The notes beneath the pieces were generated by a model. It worked only from the letters and a program-made list of their open reading frames with translations, did no database searches and had not been told where the DNA came from. From the NCBI GenBank assembly GCA_010912705.1, contig POWB01000001.1:248001-312000 (forward strand): 64,000 bases of DNA, written 5' to 3'. Both the position numbers and the translations under genes were made by a program. Origin of the DNA: Halochromatium sp. (lineage in GTDB: Bacteria; Pseudomonadota; Gammaproteobacteria; Chromatiales; Chromatiaceae). Shown here one piece after another: positions 1 to 9,924 of this stretch; position 1 is the first letter of the stretch, and every line of letters begins with the position of its first letter.

Positions 1-2011
1 GGTTGTCCGCTGTCAGGGCGCGACATTGATCGGCGACCTCATCCTGGACCTCGCGCGCGCTATTTTGGGCAAATCCGGGTAGCTCCAGCATGGTGCCAAG
101 CACCCGCAAGACCTTCCAACCGGGACGCGCATCACCCGCAGGTGGTACGGCGCCTTGGAATCGCTGCCAGCGAGCCTCGGTGTTGACAAAGGTGCCCGCG
201 GTTTCGGCAAAGGCCGAGATCGGCAGCATCACCTCAGCGACGGCTTCGAGCGCTGGCGTCTTGAATGCGGTACAAGCGACGACCTGTTTTGCTGCGCGCA
301 GAGCAGACATGGCCAGGGTCGGATCAGCGAGGTCAAGGTCTGGCTCAACTCCCCAAAGCAGATAGCCCTGACGCGGATCAGCAAGCATCGCCCGCGCATC
401 CAACCCCGGACGGGCCGGCGCCGCACCACCAGGCAGACGGTGTGGAAGGCTACCAGCGCACCAGCTGCCGACAGTATTCGCCGCTGGCGCTAAGTAGCCA
501 AGCCGGCAGCCGGCAGCGGCGGCGACCTCGGCCGCTAAGGCACGCACCAGCCCATAGGCAGGCGCGCTCTCGGCGAGGGCGCCGAGCAGTACCAGACCGG
601 CACCTGCCTTACCAGCAGAGATCAGCGCATCGACAATCCGCTGATGGCGCTCATCGGGCTCCGCCGTCGGCCCCGTGACAGGCTTACCGAGCAGCTTCAG
701 CAGGGCGCGCAGATCACTGCCTGGCGCCTCTGGTGTCGCCGTCAACTGAATACTCGGATGATTAAGCTCAATCGCATAGGGATTCAGCAGGGCAATGGTC
801 GCACCGGATAAAGCCGCTTTACGCAGACGATGAGCCAGCAGTGGCTGCTCCTGCCGCAGATCACTGCCGATGACCAACACCCCTTGCTGCGCTTCTAGCT
901 CGGCGATCGGCACCCCGAGCCAGGGCAGGCGTGGATCGGCGTCTGCGGCGCTGAAGTCCAGCTGTCGCAGCCGCGTATCGATATGGTCGCTGCCGAGCGC
1001 CCGCAGCAGCCGCTGCAGCAAGAATTGCTCTTCTAGGGTCGCAGTTGGTGACACCAGGCAGCCGAGCTGATCGGGACCTGGGGCCTGCAGCAGCTCAACC
1101 GCTCTATGCAGTGCCTGTTGCCAATCGACCTCTTGCCATTCGCCATCGCGCTTGAGCATCGGTGCGGTCAGTCGCTCAGGGCTGTTCAGGCCCTCATAGC
1201 TGAAGCGATCCCGATCCGAGATCCAGCATTCGTTGACCGCCTCGTTGTCACGCGGATGCACACGCATCAGCTTGCCACCACGGATGTGGAGCTGCAGATT
1301 GGAGCCGACGCCATCATGCGGCGCGATACCCTCATCGGAGGTCAGCTCCCAGGCGCGCGCAGTGAACCGATAGGGCTTCGATGTCAAGGCACCAACCGGA
1401 CAGAGATCGATGACATTGCCGGAGAGCTCATGCGCCATTGTATGCTCGACAAAGGTGCCGATGCGCATCTCCTCACCACGGCCGGTCGCACCCAGCTCAC
1501 GTAGACCTGCGACCTCAGCACCAAAGCGCACACAGCGGGTGCAATGGATGCACCGCGTCATCTCGGTGGCGATCAAGGGGCCGAGGTCTTCATCCTTGAC
1601 CACGCGCTTGCGCTCACTGAAGCGCGAGACGTCTTCGCCATAGCCCATGGAGACGTCCTGCAGCTCACATTCACCACCCTGATCGCAGATCGGGCAATCG
1701 AGCGGATGGTTGATGAGTAGGAACTCCATGGTGCCACGCTGGGCATCGAGCGCCTTTTTCGAGCGCGTGAGCACCTTCATGCCGTCACCGACCGGGGTTG
1801 CACAGGCCGGCACCGGCTTCGGGAAGGGGCGTCCACCCTGCTCGGCCTCGACCAGGCACATCCGGCAGTTGGCGGCGATTGAAAGCTTCTCGTGATAACA
1901 GAAGCGGGGGATCGGAATACCCTCGCGATCGGCCACCGCGATGATCATCTCACCGGGCATTGCCGAGCAGACGCGACCGTCGATCTCCAGGGTAATCTTA
2001 TCGTCCGACAT
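1..2011 (-). CDS. nuoG: NADH-quinone oxidoreductase subunit G (3' part outside window)
   Basis: This is the large iron-sulfur subunit of complex I, which passes electrons from the NADH dehydrogenase module towards quinone at the cytoplasmic side of the membrane. The minus-strand frame opens at ATG 2011 (MSDDKITLEIDGR) and stays open for 670 codons to the window edge, so the C-terminus is missing. An N-terminal [2Fe-2S] domain with CRMCLVE is followed by CPICDQGGECELQD and CIHCTRCVRF, the ligand blocks of the [4Fe-4S] clusters. The rest reads as a molybdopterin-oxidoreductase-like fold that does not bind molybdenum in NuoG. It is the last gene visible of the nuo operon, 86 nt after nuoF. Confidence 0.95.
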   Translation of the reverse strand, partial: MSDDKITLEIDGRVCSAMPGEMIIAVADREGIPIPRFCYHEKLSIAANCRMCLVEAEQGGRPFPKPVPACATPVGDGMKVLTRSKKALDAQRGTMEFLLINHPLDCPICDQGGECELQDVSMGYGEDVSRFSERKRVVKDEDLGPLIATEMTRCIHCTRCVRFGAEVAGLRELGATGRGEEMRIGTFVEHTMAHELSGNVIDLCPVGALTSKPYRFTARAWELTSDEGIAPHDGVGSNLQLHIRGGKLMRVHPRDNEAVNECWISDRDRFSYEGLNSPERLTAPMLKRDGEWQEVDWQQALHRAVELLQAPGPDQLGCLVSPTATLEEQFLLQRLLRALGSDHIDTRLRQLDFSAADADPRLPWLGVPIAELEAQQGVLVIGSDLRQEQPLLAHRLRKAALSGATIALLNPYAIELNHPSIQLTATPEAPGSDLRALLKLLGKPVTGPTAEPDERHQRIVDALISAGKAGAGLVLLGALAESAPAYGLVRALAAEVAAAAGCRLGYLAPAANTVGSWCAGSLPHRLPGGAAPARPGLDARAMLADPRQGYLLWGVEPDLDLADPTLAMSALRAAKQVVACTAFKTPALEAVAEVMLPISAFAETAGTFVNTEARWQRFQGAVPPAGDARPGWKVLRVLGTMLELPGFAQNSAREVQDEVADQCRALTADN

Positions 2012-2097
2012 CGATGTGGATCTACCTGCTGTCGTTATGCCGCAGCGTCATGAGGATTGAGCAAGAAGCGAAGCACATGAAGGCTTGTGATCCGCGA

Positions 2098-3387
2098 TCA
2101 GGCCGCTTCGACCAAGGGCCGACCATGCTCGATGAGAAACTCGAACTCAGATCGATAATGCTTCAAGAAGCTCTGCACCGGCATAGCCGCGGCATCGCCG
2201 AGCGCGCAGATGGTCCGGCCGCCGATACGGGCTGCAACATTATCGAGCAGGTCTAGGTCTTGCGGCCGACCATTGCCGGCCAGGAGCCGGTCAAGCACAC
2301 GCGCTAGCCAGCCGGTCCCCTCGCGACAGGGTGTGCATTGGCCGCAGGACTCATGCGCATAGAAGTGCGCGAGGTTGGCCAGCACCTTGACCATACAGGT
2401 TCCCTCGGCGATGACGATCACCGCACCTGAGCCGAGCATCGAGCCAGCCTTGGCGATCGAGTCATAGTCCATATCAGTCTTCATCATCAGCTCGCCGGGT
2501 ACCACCGGCACCGAAGAGCCACCGGGGATCACCGCCTTCAGCGCGCGACCACCGCTAACGCCACCAGCCATCTCGAGCAGATCCTTGAATGGGGTTCCGA
2601 GCGGAATCTCGAAGTTGTCCGGGCGCGCGACATGGCCGGTGACTGAGAACAGCTTAGGGCCGCCATTATTCGGGCGCCCCTGCTCGAGGAACCACTTGCC
2701 ACCCTTTTCGAGGATCACTGGCACCGAGGCTAATGACTCGGTGTTATTGATCGTGGTCGGCCGGCCATAGAGACCAGCTTGCGCCGGGAATGGCGGCTTA
2801 TACCGAGGCTGGCCCTTCTTGCCCTCGATCGATTCTAGCAGCGCGGTCTCCTCGCCACAGATGTAGGCACCGGCACCGAGATGGGTATAGAGATCGAAAT
2901 CGACCCCCGAGCCGAGCAGATTCTTGCCTAGCAGCCCGGCTGCATAGGCCTCTTCAAGGGCCGCGTCGAAGCGTGCGATCGGCTCGTAGAACTCGCCACG
3001 GATGTAGTTGTAGCCTTTGGTCGCACCGATACAATAGCCAGCGATCGCCATGCCCTCGATCAATTGATGAGGATTAAAGCGCATGATGTCGCGATCCTTG
3101 CAGGTGCCAGGCTCGCCCTCGTCCGAATTACAGACGATGTATTTTTGCCCAGGCTTAGTCCGCGGCATGAAGCTCCATTTCAAACCGGTCGGGAAGCCAG
3201 CGCCACCGCGCCCACGTAGGGCCGAGGTCTTGAGCTCGTCGATCAGTTGGTCAGGATTGGGCTTCTCGCGCAGGATGCGCTCCCATTGCACATAGCCGCC
3301 AAGGCTGCGATAGCTTTCCAGCCTGTGGCGCACCTGAGCGTCAAGATGCATGGTGCGGAAGCAAACGGTATTCTGGTTATTAGCCAT
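2098..3387 (-). CDS. nuoF: NADH-quinone oxidoreductase subunit F
   Basis: NuoF carries FMN, the NADH site and one [4Fe-4S] cluster of complex I, and accepts hydride from NADH. The 429-aa length is normal. The glycine-rich [10 protein letters not shown] (about residues 59-68) is the NADH/FMN loop. [14 protein letters not shown] near residue 350 plus the Cys in RTICALGD near 395 supply the cluster ligands. It begins 13 nt after the nuoE stop in the minus-strand nuo operon. Confidence 0.97.
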   Translation of the reverse strand: MANNQNTVCFRTMHLDAQVRHRLESYRSLGGYVQWERILREKPNPDQLIDELKTSALRGRGGAGFPTGLKWSFMPRTKPGQKYIVCNSDEGEPGTCKDRDIMRFNPHQLIEGMAIAGYCIGATKGYNYIRGEFYEPIARFDAALEEAYAAGLLGKNLLGSGVDFDLYTHLGAGAYICGEETALLESIEGKKGQPRYKPPFPAQAGLYGRPTTINNTESLASVPVILEKGGKWFLEQGRPNNGGPKLFSVTGHVARPDNFEIPLGTPFKDLLEMAGGVSGGRALKAVIPGGSSVPVVPGELMMKTDMDYDSIAKAGSMLGSGAVIVIAEGTCMVKVLANLAHFYAHESCGQCTPCREGTGWLARVLDRLLAGNGRPQDLDLLDNVAARIGGRTICALGDAAAMPVQSFLKHYRSEFEFLIEHGRPLVEAA

Positions 3388-3400
3388 GGGTCACGAGTGC

Positions 3401-3928
3401 TCAGTCGAGGTCGTCGATGATCTTGTCGATGTCGTCCGGGGTCACGCACTCATGGTAGGTCTTGTCGACCATCACCACCGGTGCGTGCCGACAGGCACCG
3501 AGACATTCGAACTCCTTGAACGTGAGCTTGCCATCGGCGGTAGTGCCGCCCGGCGCTACGTCATATTTTTTCTCGATATGATGCATCAGGGCTTCAGCGC
3601 CACCGAGCATGCAAGAGACGCTGTTACAGACGCAGACCTTGTGCCGGCCGACCGGCTCGAGATCATACATCGCGTAGAAGGTTGCCACCTCGTAGACGGC
3701 CGTCTCCGGCATGTCGAGATAGGCCGCAACCTGATCCATCAGCTCCCTGGTCAGCCAGCCGCCGTTATGGTCCTGCACCAGGGTCAGCGCCGGCATCACC
3801 GCCGACTGCTTCCATTCCGATGGATACTTGGCGATATGCTTATCGATCTTGGCGCGTAGCTCTGGCGTGAGCAGCGTCTCCTTATCAACATCATGAATCA
3901 CCGCGAGCGGTGTGGTACGAAAGCTCAT
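3401..3928 (-). CDS. nuoE: NADH-quinone oxidoreductase subunit E
   Basis: NuoE is the 24-kDa thioredoxin-like [2Fe-2S] subunit of the complex I dehydrogenase module. The 175-aa product has the expected ligand blocks CNSVSCMLGG and CLGACRHAP in its C-terminal half. Its ATG shares one base with the nuoD stop (TGATG), which points to translational coupling. The start [13 protein letters not shown] gives a normal family length. Confidence 0.96.
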   Translation of the reverse strand: MSFRTTPLAVIHDVDKETLLTPELRAKIDKHIAKYPSEWKQSAVMPALTLVQDHNGGWLTRELMDQVAAYLDMPETAVYEVATFYAMYDLEPVGRHKVCVCNSVSCMLGGAEALMHHIEKKYDVAPGGTTADGKLTFKEFECLGACRHAPVVMVDKTYHECVTPDDIDKIIDDLD

Positions 3929-5187
3929 CAGCGGTCGATCTCCCCGAACACGATATCCATGGTACCGATGATCGCAACCACATCGGCAAGCATGTGGCCC
4001 CTGGCCATCTCATCCATGGCTGCAAGATGCGGGAAGCCAGGCGCCCTGACCTTGAGTCGATAGGGCTTATTGGCACCATCGGAGACGATGTAGCAGCCGA
4101 ATTCACCCTTAGGTGCCTCGACCGCCGCATAAACCTGACCTGGCGGCGGGCAATAGCCCTCAGTGAAGAGCTTAAAGTGATGGATGAGGGCCTCCATGTC
4201 ATCCTTCATACCGACCCGCGTTGGTGGTGCGACCTTATGGTCGTCGACCATCACCGGGCCTGGATTGGCTCGCAGCCAATCGATGCACTGGCGAATGATC
4301 CGATTCGATTGCCGCATCTCCTCAATGCGCACCAGATAACGGTCGTAGCAATCGCCATTTTGGCCCACGGGGATGTCGAAATCGACCTGATCGTAGGCAG
4401 CATAGGGCTGCATCTTGCGCAGATCCCAGGCTACTCCGGAGCCACGCAGCATCGGACCAGTAAAGCCGAGATTCTTCGCGCGATCGGCATCGACGACACC
4501 GATACCCACCGTGCGCTGCTTCCAGATGCGGTTATCGGTGAGCAGGGTCTCGTACTCGTCGACTAGCTTCGGGAAGCGCTCGCTGAAGTCCTCGATAAAA
4601 TCGAGCAAGGAGCCGCTCCGCGGCCGGTTGAGCCTGCGCATGGTGCGCTTACCATGCCACTTGGAGCTTTCTTCGGCGAAGCGTGGCATCTGCTCAGGCA
4701 GATCACGGTAGACCCCGCCCGGCCGATAATAGGTAGCATGCAAGCGCGCACCCGAGACCGCCTCATAGCAGTCCATCAGGTCTTCCCGCTCACGGAAGCA
4801 ATAGAGAAAGACACTCATCGCACCCACATCAAGGGCATGCGCCCCAAGCCACATCAGGTGGTTGAGGACGCGCGTGATCTCGTCGAATAGGGTACGGATG
4901 TATTGCGCACGAATCGGTGCCTCGATACCAAGCAGTTTCTCGATGGCGCGCACATAGCCATGCTCGTTGCACATCATCGAGACGTAGTCGAGACGGTCCA
5001 TGTAGCCGATAGATTGGTTATAGGGCTTCGACTCGGCGAGCTTTTCAGTGGCTCGATGCAAGAGCCCGATGTGCGGATCAGCGCGGTCGATGACCTCGCC
5101 ATCCATCTCGAGCACCAGGCGCAGCACGCCGTGCGCGGCGGGATGCTGCGGACCAAAATTCAGCGTGTAATTGCGAATCTCAGGCAT
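3928..5187 (-). CDS. nuoD: NADH-quinone oxidoreductase subunit D
   Basis: NuoD is the 49-kDa subunit that, with NuoB and NuoC, forms the quinone-reducing connecting module of complex I. I chose ATG 5187 ([20 protein letters not shown]) because the [11 protein letters not shown] block is the family N-terminus; an upstream in-frame ATG at 5229 would add 14 unconserved residues inside nuoC. The resulting 419 aa matches the family. The start overlaps the nuoC stop by 8 nt. The C-terminus ends in DIVFGEIDR, as expected. Confidence 0.96.
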   Translation of the reverse strand: MPEIRNYTLNFGPQHPAAHGVLRLVLEMDGEVIDRADPHIGLLHRATEKLAESKPYNQSIGYMDRLDYVSMMCNEHGYVRAIEKLLGIEAPIRAQYIRTLFDEITRVLNHLMWLGAHALDVGAMSVFLYCFREREDLMDCYEAVSGARLHATYYRPGGVYRDLPEQMPRFAEESSKWHGKRTMRRLNRPRSGSLLDFIEDFSERFPKLVDEYETLLTDNRIWKQRTVGIGVVDADRAKNLGFTGPMLRGSGVAWDLRKMQPYAAYDQVDFDIPVGQNGDCYDRYLVRIEEMRQSNRIIRQCIDWLRANPGPVMVDDHKVAPPTRVGMKDDMEALIHHFKLFTEGYCPPPGQVYAAVEAPKGEFGCYIVSDGANKPYRLKVRAPGFPHLAAMDEMARGHMLADVVAIIGTMDIVFGEIDR

Positions 5188-5911
5188 TGGCCGCGTCCTT
5201 TGCACCGGTGACGGCAGGATGCTCATCACCCAGATAGCGACTATCGTCGCGGATCACCTTCGGCACCAGCACACGCGGCTCGATCTCGACCGGCTCATAG
5301 ATAACGCGGGCTTGCTCTGGATCGTAGCGCATCGCGACCTGGCCACTGAGCGGAAAATCCTTACGGAAGGGGTGCCCGACGAAACCATAATCGGTCAGAA
5401 TCCGGCGCAGATCTGGATGGCCATCGAATAGGATGCCAAACAGATCGAAGGCCTCGCGCTCAAACCAGTCAGCGGCCGACCAGACCGAGACCACCGAGGG
5501 CACCAGTGGCTGGTCGCCACCGGTCCGCACCAGGAGTCGCAAGCGCCAGTTATGGGCGACTGAGAGCAGATGATAGACGACAGCGAAACGATCTGGCTGA
5601 TCAGTTTTCAGTTCCAGGTCACGATCAACCCCGCGCCCGAATCCAAAGTGCGAGGCATCGATCGTTGCCCACTCCGATAGGCCATAAGCAGCATAGTCGA
5701 CACCACAGAGATCGATCAGCTGCTCAAAACCAAGCGCTTGATCATCCCGAAGACGGGTACAGGCGGCGACGAGCGCTGTTGCTGGCAGCCTGAGCGTGAG
5801 CTCACCGCGATCAGCGCTGAGCGCGCCGCCAACTGAGGCGAAGCGCTCGCTCAATCGCGCTGCAAGCAGGTCAAGCCCTGAGTCGCCGGTGGTGATAGTC
5901 GGATCAGACAT
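5180..5911 (-). CDS. nuoC: NADH-quinone oxidoreductase subunit C
   Basis: NuoC is the 30-kDa subunit of the complex I connecting module. The 243-aa product has the family block [20 protein letters not shown] followed by [20 protein letters not shown]. It is a free-standing NuoC, not the NuoCD fusion of enterobacteria. It overlaps the nuoD start by 8 nt and begins 36 nt after nuoB. Confidence 0.96.
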   Translation of the reverse strand: MSDPTITTGDSGLDLLAARLSERFASVGGALSADRGELTLRLPATALVAACTRLRDDQALGFEQLIDLCGVDYAAYGLSEWATIDASHFGFGRGVDRDLELKTDQPDRFAVVYHLLSVAHNWRLRLLVRTGGDQPLVPSVVSVWSAADWFEREAFDLFGILFDGHPDLRRILTDYGFVGHPFRKDFPLSGQVAMRYDPEQARVIYEPVEIEPRVLVPKVIRDDSRYLGDEHPAVTGAKDAANA

Positions 5912-5947
5912 GGATACCTTAGGAGGAGCTACGCTGAGCGTTGAAGA

Positions 5948-6424
5948 TCAACGCGCGATCGTGTTGGTACGACGAATCTTGTTCTGCAGCTGTAGGATGC
6001 CATAGAGCAGCGCCTCCGCTGTGGGCGGACAGCCAGGCACATAGACATCGACCGGTACGATCCGATCACAGCCGCGCACGACAGAGTATGAGTAGTGATA
6101 GTAGCCGCCACCATTCGCGCAGGAGCCCATCGAGATCACCCAACGTGGCTCGGCCATCTGGTCGTAGACCTTGCGCAGCGCCGGGGCCATCTTATTGACC
6201 AGCGTGCCAGCAACGATCATCACATCCGATTGGCGCGGGCTCGGGCGAAAGATGATACCGAACCGATCGAGGTCGTAGCGTGCAGCCCCTGCATGCATCA
6301 TCTCGACCGCACAACAAGCCAAGCCAAAGGTCATTGGCCATAGCGATCCGGTACGTGCCCAGTTGATGAGCTTGTCAGCCGTCGTTGTGACGACGCCTTC
6401 TTCGAGAATGCCTTCGATGCCCAT
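5948..6424 (-). CDS. nuoB: NADH-quinone oxidoreductase subunit B
   Basis: NuoB (PSST) holds cluster N2, the last iron-sulfur cluster before quinone. The 158-aa product contains the tandem-cysteine ligand block [10 protein letters not shown], then [17 protein letters not shown] and [15 protein letters not shown], giving the four N2 cysteines. It lies 56 nt after nuoA in the operon. Confidence 0.97.
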   Translation of the reverse strand: MGIEGILEEGVVTTTADKLINWARTGSLWPMTFGLACCAVEMMHAGAARYDLDRFGIIFRPSPRQSDVMIVAGTLVNKMAPALRKVYDQMAEPRWVISMGSCANGGGYYHYSYSVVRGCDRIVPVDVYVPGCPPTAEALLYGILQLQNKIRRTNTIAR

Positions 6425-6480
6425 GACAGCCCCCTAAGTCAACTGTTCCAATCTCGCGACAACAGGAAAGTGACCGCCGG

Positions 6481-6837
6481 TCATTCCCAGTCAAGCGCAC
6501 CCTTGCGCCACTCATAGATGAAGCCGACGACGAGCACGGCCAGGAACACGAACATGGCTAGTAGCCCAGCGGTTCCTAGCTCTTCGAGCACGATCGCCCA
6601 AGGAAACAGGAACGCGATCTCGAGATCGAACAGGATAAAGAGAATGGCGACTAGGTAGTAGCGCACGTCAAACTTCATCCGCGCACTTTCGAATGCATCA
6701 AAACCGCATTCGTACGGAGCATCCTTATGCGGATCGGGCCGGCGCGGCCCGAGCAGCATCCCAAGCACCCGCGGCGCGAAGCCGATCAGCGTCGCCACGA
6801 CCAGGAAGATCAAGATATGGAGATAGTCTTCTAGCAT
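6481..6837 (-). CDS. nuoA: NADH-quinone oxidoreductase subunit A
   Basis: NuoA is a small membrane subunit of complex I next to the quinone channel. The 118-aa product has three predicted membrane helices and the family blocks [18 protein letters not shown] and [19 protein letters not shown]. It is the first gene of the nuo operon. A sigma70-like promoter sits at 6889-6917, about 50-80 nt upstream. Confidence 0.96.
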   Translation of the reverse strand: MLEDYLHILIFLVVATLIGFAPRVLGMLLGPRRPDPHKDAPYECGFDAFESARMKFDVRYYLVAILFILFDLEIAFLFPWAIVLEELGTAGLLAMFVFLAVLVVGFIYEWRKGALDWE

Positions 6838-6888
6838 CCGGCGGCGACTCCAAGAAGCAGGCCATTTAGGGCGACGATTAACCGCTAC

Positions 6889-6917
6889 ATGCTAATTCAG
6901 ACACCCCAGACTGTCAA
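6889..6917 (-). promoter_or_regulatory. Predicted sigma70 promoter of the nuo operon
   Basis: On the minus strand there is a perfect -35 TTGACA (6917-6912), a spacer of exactly 17 nt and a -10 TAGCAT (6894-6889). It lies between the tRNA-Leu terminator and nuoA, so it would give the nuo operon its own transcript. Seen directly in sequence; promoter activity is inferred. Confidence 0.7.
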
Positions 6918-6969
6918 GCCATCCACAGAATGCAACGTCTTGAGATTCAATGACTTAGAACAACTGACA

Positions 6970-7003
6970 GAATAAAAGGCGGCCCCAATAAAGGGTACCG
7001 CCT
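6970..7003 (-). terminator. Rho-independent terminator after tRNA-Leu
   Basis: Minus-strand AGGCGG (7003-6998) pairs with CCGCCT (6982-6977), extended by an inner CCC/GGG, and is followed by TTTATTCT. It starts just after the tRNA-Leu 3' end and separates the tpiA-secG-tRNA transcript from nuo. Confidence 0.7.
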
Positions 7004-7011
7004 CTTCGAGT

Positions 7012-7096
7012 TGGTGCCGACGGCCGGACTCGAACCGGCACGGCTTGCGCCACTGCCCCCTCAAGACAGCGTGTCTACCAATTCCACCACGTCGGC
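7012..7096 (-). tRNA. tRNA-Leu (anticodon GAG)
   Basis: The minus strand folds as an 85-nt class II tRNA with CCA encoded (7014-7012). The acceptor stem GCCGACG/CGTCGGC, a D-arm with GGTAGACAC, anticodon arm CTGTC-TTGAGGG-GGCAG (anticodon GAG), a long variable arm and the T-loop GGTTCGAGTCC are all readable. A tRNA-Leu between secG and nuoA is a common gammaproteobacterial arrangement. Confidence 0.95.
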
Positions 7097-7183
7097 AAGT
7101 TAAACAGTATTATTACAGGTTTTTCAGCCTCAGGGTGAGCGGATTATCGATACTAGCAGCAGCCAAGCCATTAAGCGGCGCTG

Positions 7184-7687
7184 CTAATCAACAGGCGGCA
7201 GATCACTGCCAGTGCCTGATGGAGCCGTTCCCGCTCCACCTTCCGACACCTCTTCCCTAACCGGTGGCAGATCAGAAGCCGCGTTTTGGGCTGCTGAGCC
7301 GGCCTTGGTCGATGCGGCATCATCAGGCATGGCATCCGGCACCACCGGCAGATCAGCATTGGCATCCGAGCCATCAGCGGAACGATCTTGAGCCTCTGGC
7401 CTTGGCGAGACAGGCACTGAGACATCAATCCCCTCCATCAAGCCATCTGGCTCGCTCACCCGGGCCGCAAAGTAGGCGAGCGCGATACTCGTCAGAAAGA
7501 ACAGCGTCGCGATGATGGCGGTCGAGCGCGACAAAAACGAGCCTGAGCCCTGCGCACCAAACACCGTCGATGAGGCACCACTACCAAAGGCAGCGCCGGC
7601 ATCAGCACCCTTGCCATGCTGCAGCAGTACCAGCGCAATCAGACCGATCGCGAGCACCAGATGGAGGACGGTAAGGATGAGCTGCAT
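7184..7687 (-). CDS. secG: Preprotein translocase subunit SecG
   Basis: SecG is the small accessory membrane subunit of the SecYEG translocon. The N-terminus [20 protein letters not shown] is the first helix; [19 protein letters not shown] is the conserved SecG loop, and a second helix follows at about residues 55-75. The 167-aa product is longer than the roughly 110-aa E. coli protein because of an Asp/Ser/Pro/Ala-rich cytoplasmic tail. It follows tpiA by 48 nt and precedes tRNA-Leu. Confidence 0.93.
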   Translation of the reverse strand: MQLILTVLHLVLAIGLIALVLLQHGKGADAGAAFGSGASSTVFGAQGSGSFLSRSTAIIATLFFLTSIALAYFAARVSEPDGLMEGIDVSVPVSPRPEAQDRSADGSDANADLPVVPDAMPDDAASTKAGSAAQNAASDLPPVREEVSEGGAGTAPSGTGSDLPPVD

Positions 7688-7735
7688 AGTTCTCTCAGTC
7701 TGCCAGTTGCCCTCAATGGGCAGCTCGGCGGTTAA

Positions 7736-8497
7736 TTAGGCGTTTGCGTCGCCGGCCTTACAGATCGCCAGGAAGTCACTCGCCTTGAGCGCCGCACCAC
7801 CGATGAGGCCACCATCGATATCAGTTTGCGCCATTAATTCATGAGCATTGCCAGGCTTCATGCTGCCACCGTAGAGAATCCGCACGCCAGCGGCAATCTC
7901 CGCATTCTTCTTAGCAATCCGTGCTCGCAGAAAGGCATGCACATCCTGCGCCTGCTCAGGAGTAGCAGTGACGCCTGTCCCGATCGCCCAGACTGGCTCG
8001 TAGGCAATGACTCCCTTGCCTAAGGCATCTGCACCCGCAGACTCTAGGATCGCGTCAAGATGTCGAGCCACAACCTCTTCGGTCTTGCCCTGCTCGCGCT
8101 CCTCAAGGGTCTCACCCACGCAGAGGATCGGCGTTAGCGCATGCGCCACCACGACAGCGTATTTACGCGCGATGATCGCGTCAGTCTCGGCGTTAAACAG
8201 GCGACGCTCAGAATGCCCGAGTATGGCATAGGTGCAGCCAAAATCCTGCAACATCGCAGCCGACACTTGGCCGGTGAAGGCGCCAGACTCCTCCCGCGAG
8301 CAGTCTTGCGAGCCGTAGCGGATGGCCGTGCCCTTGAGCATATCTTCGGCCAAGTACAGGTAAGGGAATGGCGGACAAACAGCGACTTCGGACGCTGAAA
8401 TCTCACCCATACCGGCCTTGATGCCGTTCAGTAGCTCGACCGTCTCGGCCTTGCTACCGTTCATCTTCCAGTTTCCAGCGATCAGGGGCTGACGCAT
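7736..8497 (-). CDS. tpiA: Triose-phosphate isomerase
   Basis: TpiA interconverts glyceraldehyde-3-phosphate and dihydroxyacetone phosphate in glycolysis and the Calvin cycle. I chose ATG 8497 (MRQPLIAGNWKMNG), preceded by a GGGAGA ribosome site; the longer in-frame extension to 8554 is not TIM-like. The product is 253 aa. Catalytic blocks are GNWKMNG (Lys), ILGHSERR (His), AYEPVWAIGTG (Glu) and the phosphate loop ILYGGSMKPGN. It is divergent from smpB. Confidence 0.97.
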   Translation of the reverse strand: MRQPLIAGNWKMNGSKAETVELLNGIKAGMGEISASEVAVCPPFPYLYLAEDMLKGTAIRYGSQDCSREESGAFTGQVSAAMLQDFGCTYAILGHSERRLFNAETDAIIARKYAVVVAHALTPILCVGETLEEREQGKTEEVVARHLDAILESAGADALGKGVIAYEPVWAIGTGVTATPEQAQDVHAFLRARIAKKNAEIAAGVRILYGGSMKPGNAHELMAQTDIDGGLIGGAALKASDFLAICKAGDANA

Positions 8498-8609
8498 GAC
8501 TGTCTCCCGAATAAAAGAGCCGATCATCATAGCGGCGAGTCTCCAGTCATGCAAGCCTGAGCTGCGAAAGAGACTTCCGTCTTGTCGACGGGTGGCTTAG
8601 ACTGTGCCG

Positions 8610-9089
8610 ATGGCAAAAGGAAAAAAGAAACCCGGCACTCCAAGCAGCACAATCGCGCTGAACAAGAAGGCGAAGCATGAGTATCAGATCGAGCAACGCA
8701 TCGAGGCTGGACTTGCGCTTGAAGGCTGGGAGGTCAAGAGTATGCGCGCCGGCCGTGTGCAGCTCAAAGAGTCCTACGTGAAGATCCTTCACGGAGAGGG
8801 CTTCTTGATTGGCTGCCATCTTTCTCCGCTGCCGTCCGCCTCCACCCATGTCGACCCAGACCCAACGCGCACGCGTAAGCTGTTGCTTAAGCGCACCGAG
8901 CTTAGCCGTCTGATCGGCCAGACCGAGCGTGCCGGCTATACCCTGGTACCACTCGCCCTTTACTGGAAGCGCGGCCGCGCTAAGCTTGAGATCGGTCTCG
9001 CCAAGGGCAAGAAGCTTCACGACAAGCGCGCCGACGCCAAAGAGCGCGATTGGCAGCGCGAGAAGGAGCGCCTCTTCAAACAACATTAA
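8610..9089 (+). CDS. smpB: SsrA-binding protein SmpB
   Basis: SmpB binds tmRNA and delivers it to stalled ribosomes in trans-translation. The 159-aa product (ATG 8610, MAKGKKKPG) shows the beta-barrel start [20 protein letters not shown], then [19 protein letters not shown], and a basic C-terminal tail. A GTG two codons upstream (8604) is an alternative start. The gene stands alone, divergent from tpiA and convergent with the CoA-binding protein. No ssrA gene was seen in the window. Confidence 0.96.
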   Translation: MAKGKKKPGTPSSTIALNKKAKHEYQIEQRIEAGLALEGWEVKSMRAGRVQLKESYVKILHGEGFLIGCHLSPLPSASTHVDPDPTRTRKLLLKRTELSRLIGQTERAGYTLVPLALYWKRGRAKLEIGLAKGKKLHDKRADAKERDWQREKERLFKQH

Positions 9090-9121
9090 GCCATTCCCCG
9101 GCACGACGCCGGACAGACACC

Positions 9122-9559
9122 TCAATACTTATCCAGGGCCTTCATGATCAACTTGTGGATGCTATGGTAGGACAGACCTGGCTTCAGGTACATCACCGCA
9201 CAGGTGCCGGTACGCAGGTTGATACCCTTCTCGGCAGCAAGCGCTACCGCCTCCGGGGTCTCATGCGCCATGTGCACCCAGACATCGCTAATACCGGCCT
9301 CCGCTGCGCGCGCCACCCAGTCACGCGTCTCCGCCTTTGGCACCTCGATGATCACCGCCTGCGGCTGCTGTGGCAGCGCATCCAATGACGCATAGGTCTG
9401 ATCACCATCGATACGCTCAGCGCTCTCGTCGACCGGATAGACGGTCTTCCCTAGACGCTTCAGTCCCTTATAGCTCAGTATCGGAAATGGCTTAGCCGCA
9501 CTGTGGCCGATCACAGCAAAGCACTCGGCATCAAAAAAACGCTCGTAGTTTGACGGCAT
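9122..9559 (-). CDS. CoA-binding domain protein (YccU-like)
   Basis: This 145-aa protein is a single Rossmann-like CoA_binding_2 domain: FAVIGHSAAKPFPILSYKGL at the N-terminus, then KTVYPVDESAERIDGDQTYASL and VWVHMAHETPEAVALAAEKG. The family binds CoA or a similar nucleotide in vitro, but its cellular role is unknown. The reading frame is intact and the length is typical. It is convergent with smpB and separated upstream from a gene fragment by a hairpin at 9628-9653. Confidence 0.85.
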   Translation of the reverse strand: MPSNYERFFDAECFAVIGHSAAKPFPILSYKGLKRLGKTVYPVDESAERIDGDQTYASLDALPQQPQAVIIEVPKAETRDWVARAAEAGISDVWVHMAHETPEAVALAAEKGINLRTGTCAVMYLKPGLSYHSIHKLIMKALDKY

Positions 9560-9627
9560 GGACGTGATCCTCGTTCAGCAGAAAGCCAGGGGCGCTTACA
9601 GAAAGCGCTTTGAGGCCGCCAACGATA

Positions 9628-9653
9628 CCCAAGCCGCCAGCGGCCGGCTTGGG
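9628..9653. repeat. Inverted repeat between gene fragment and CoA-binding gene
   Basis: CCCAAGCCG (9628-9636) and CGGCTTGGG (9645-9653) form a 9-bp perfect stem with an 8-nt loop. No clear U-tract follows in either direction, so it may be a processing hairpin or a remnant of a terminator. Confidence 0.5.
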
Positions 9654-9725
9654 GATTCGTCAAGATGTCTCCTTGCAGGCAAACAAAATCCTAAGTAATG
9701 CGGCAGGAGCTTTTCCGGCAATCGC

Positions 9726-9911
9726 CTAAGCGCCTGCCTGCTGGATGCCAATGATGATCCAGTCACCTTCTGCGCTGGCCCAAGGGTGAGCCACATGCCA
9801 GATCTCATCTAAGGGGTTTGCCGCAGCGGAGGCGTCCTCACGGATCAGTCCGGTAAAGCGCACACTGGCGATCAGTCGATCGGCATCGCGTCGCAGCGGC
9901 TGGTCCCGCAT
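9726..9911 (-). pseudogene. C-terminal fragment of a Tim44-like domain protein
   Basis: The 61-aa frame from ATG 9911 contains SVRFTGLIREDASAAANPLD and then EIWHVAHPW and WIIIGIQQAGA. That is how the end of the bacterial Tim44-like (TIM44/MRPL45 fold) domain usually reads, with a final beta hairpin ending in a Gln-Gln motif. The signal peptide, glycine-rich region and first half of the domain are absent, because upstream sequence is occupied by the end of ggt. I infer a truncated remnant; a small functional protein cannot be excluded. It has no obvious ribosome site. Confidence 0.55.
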
Positions 9912-9924
9912 GATCGATGTCGAT

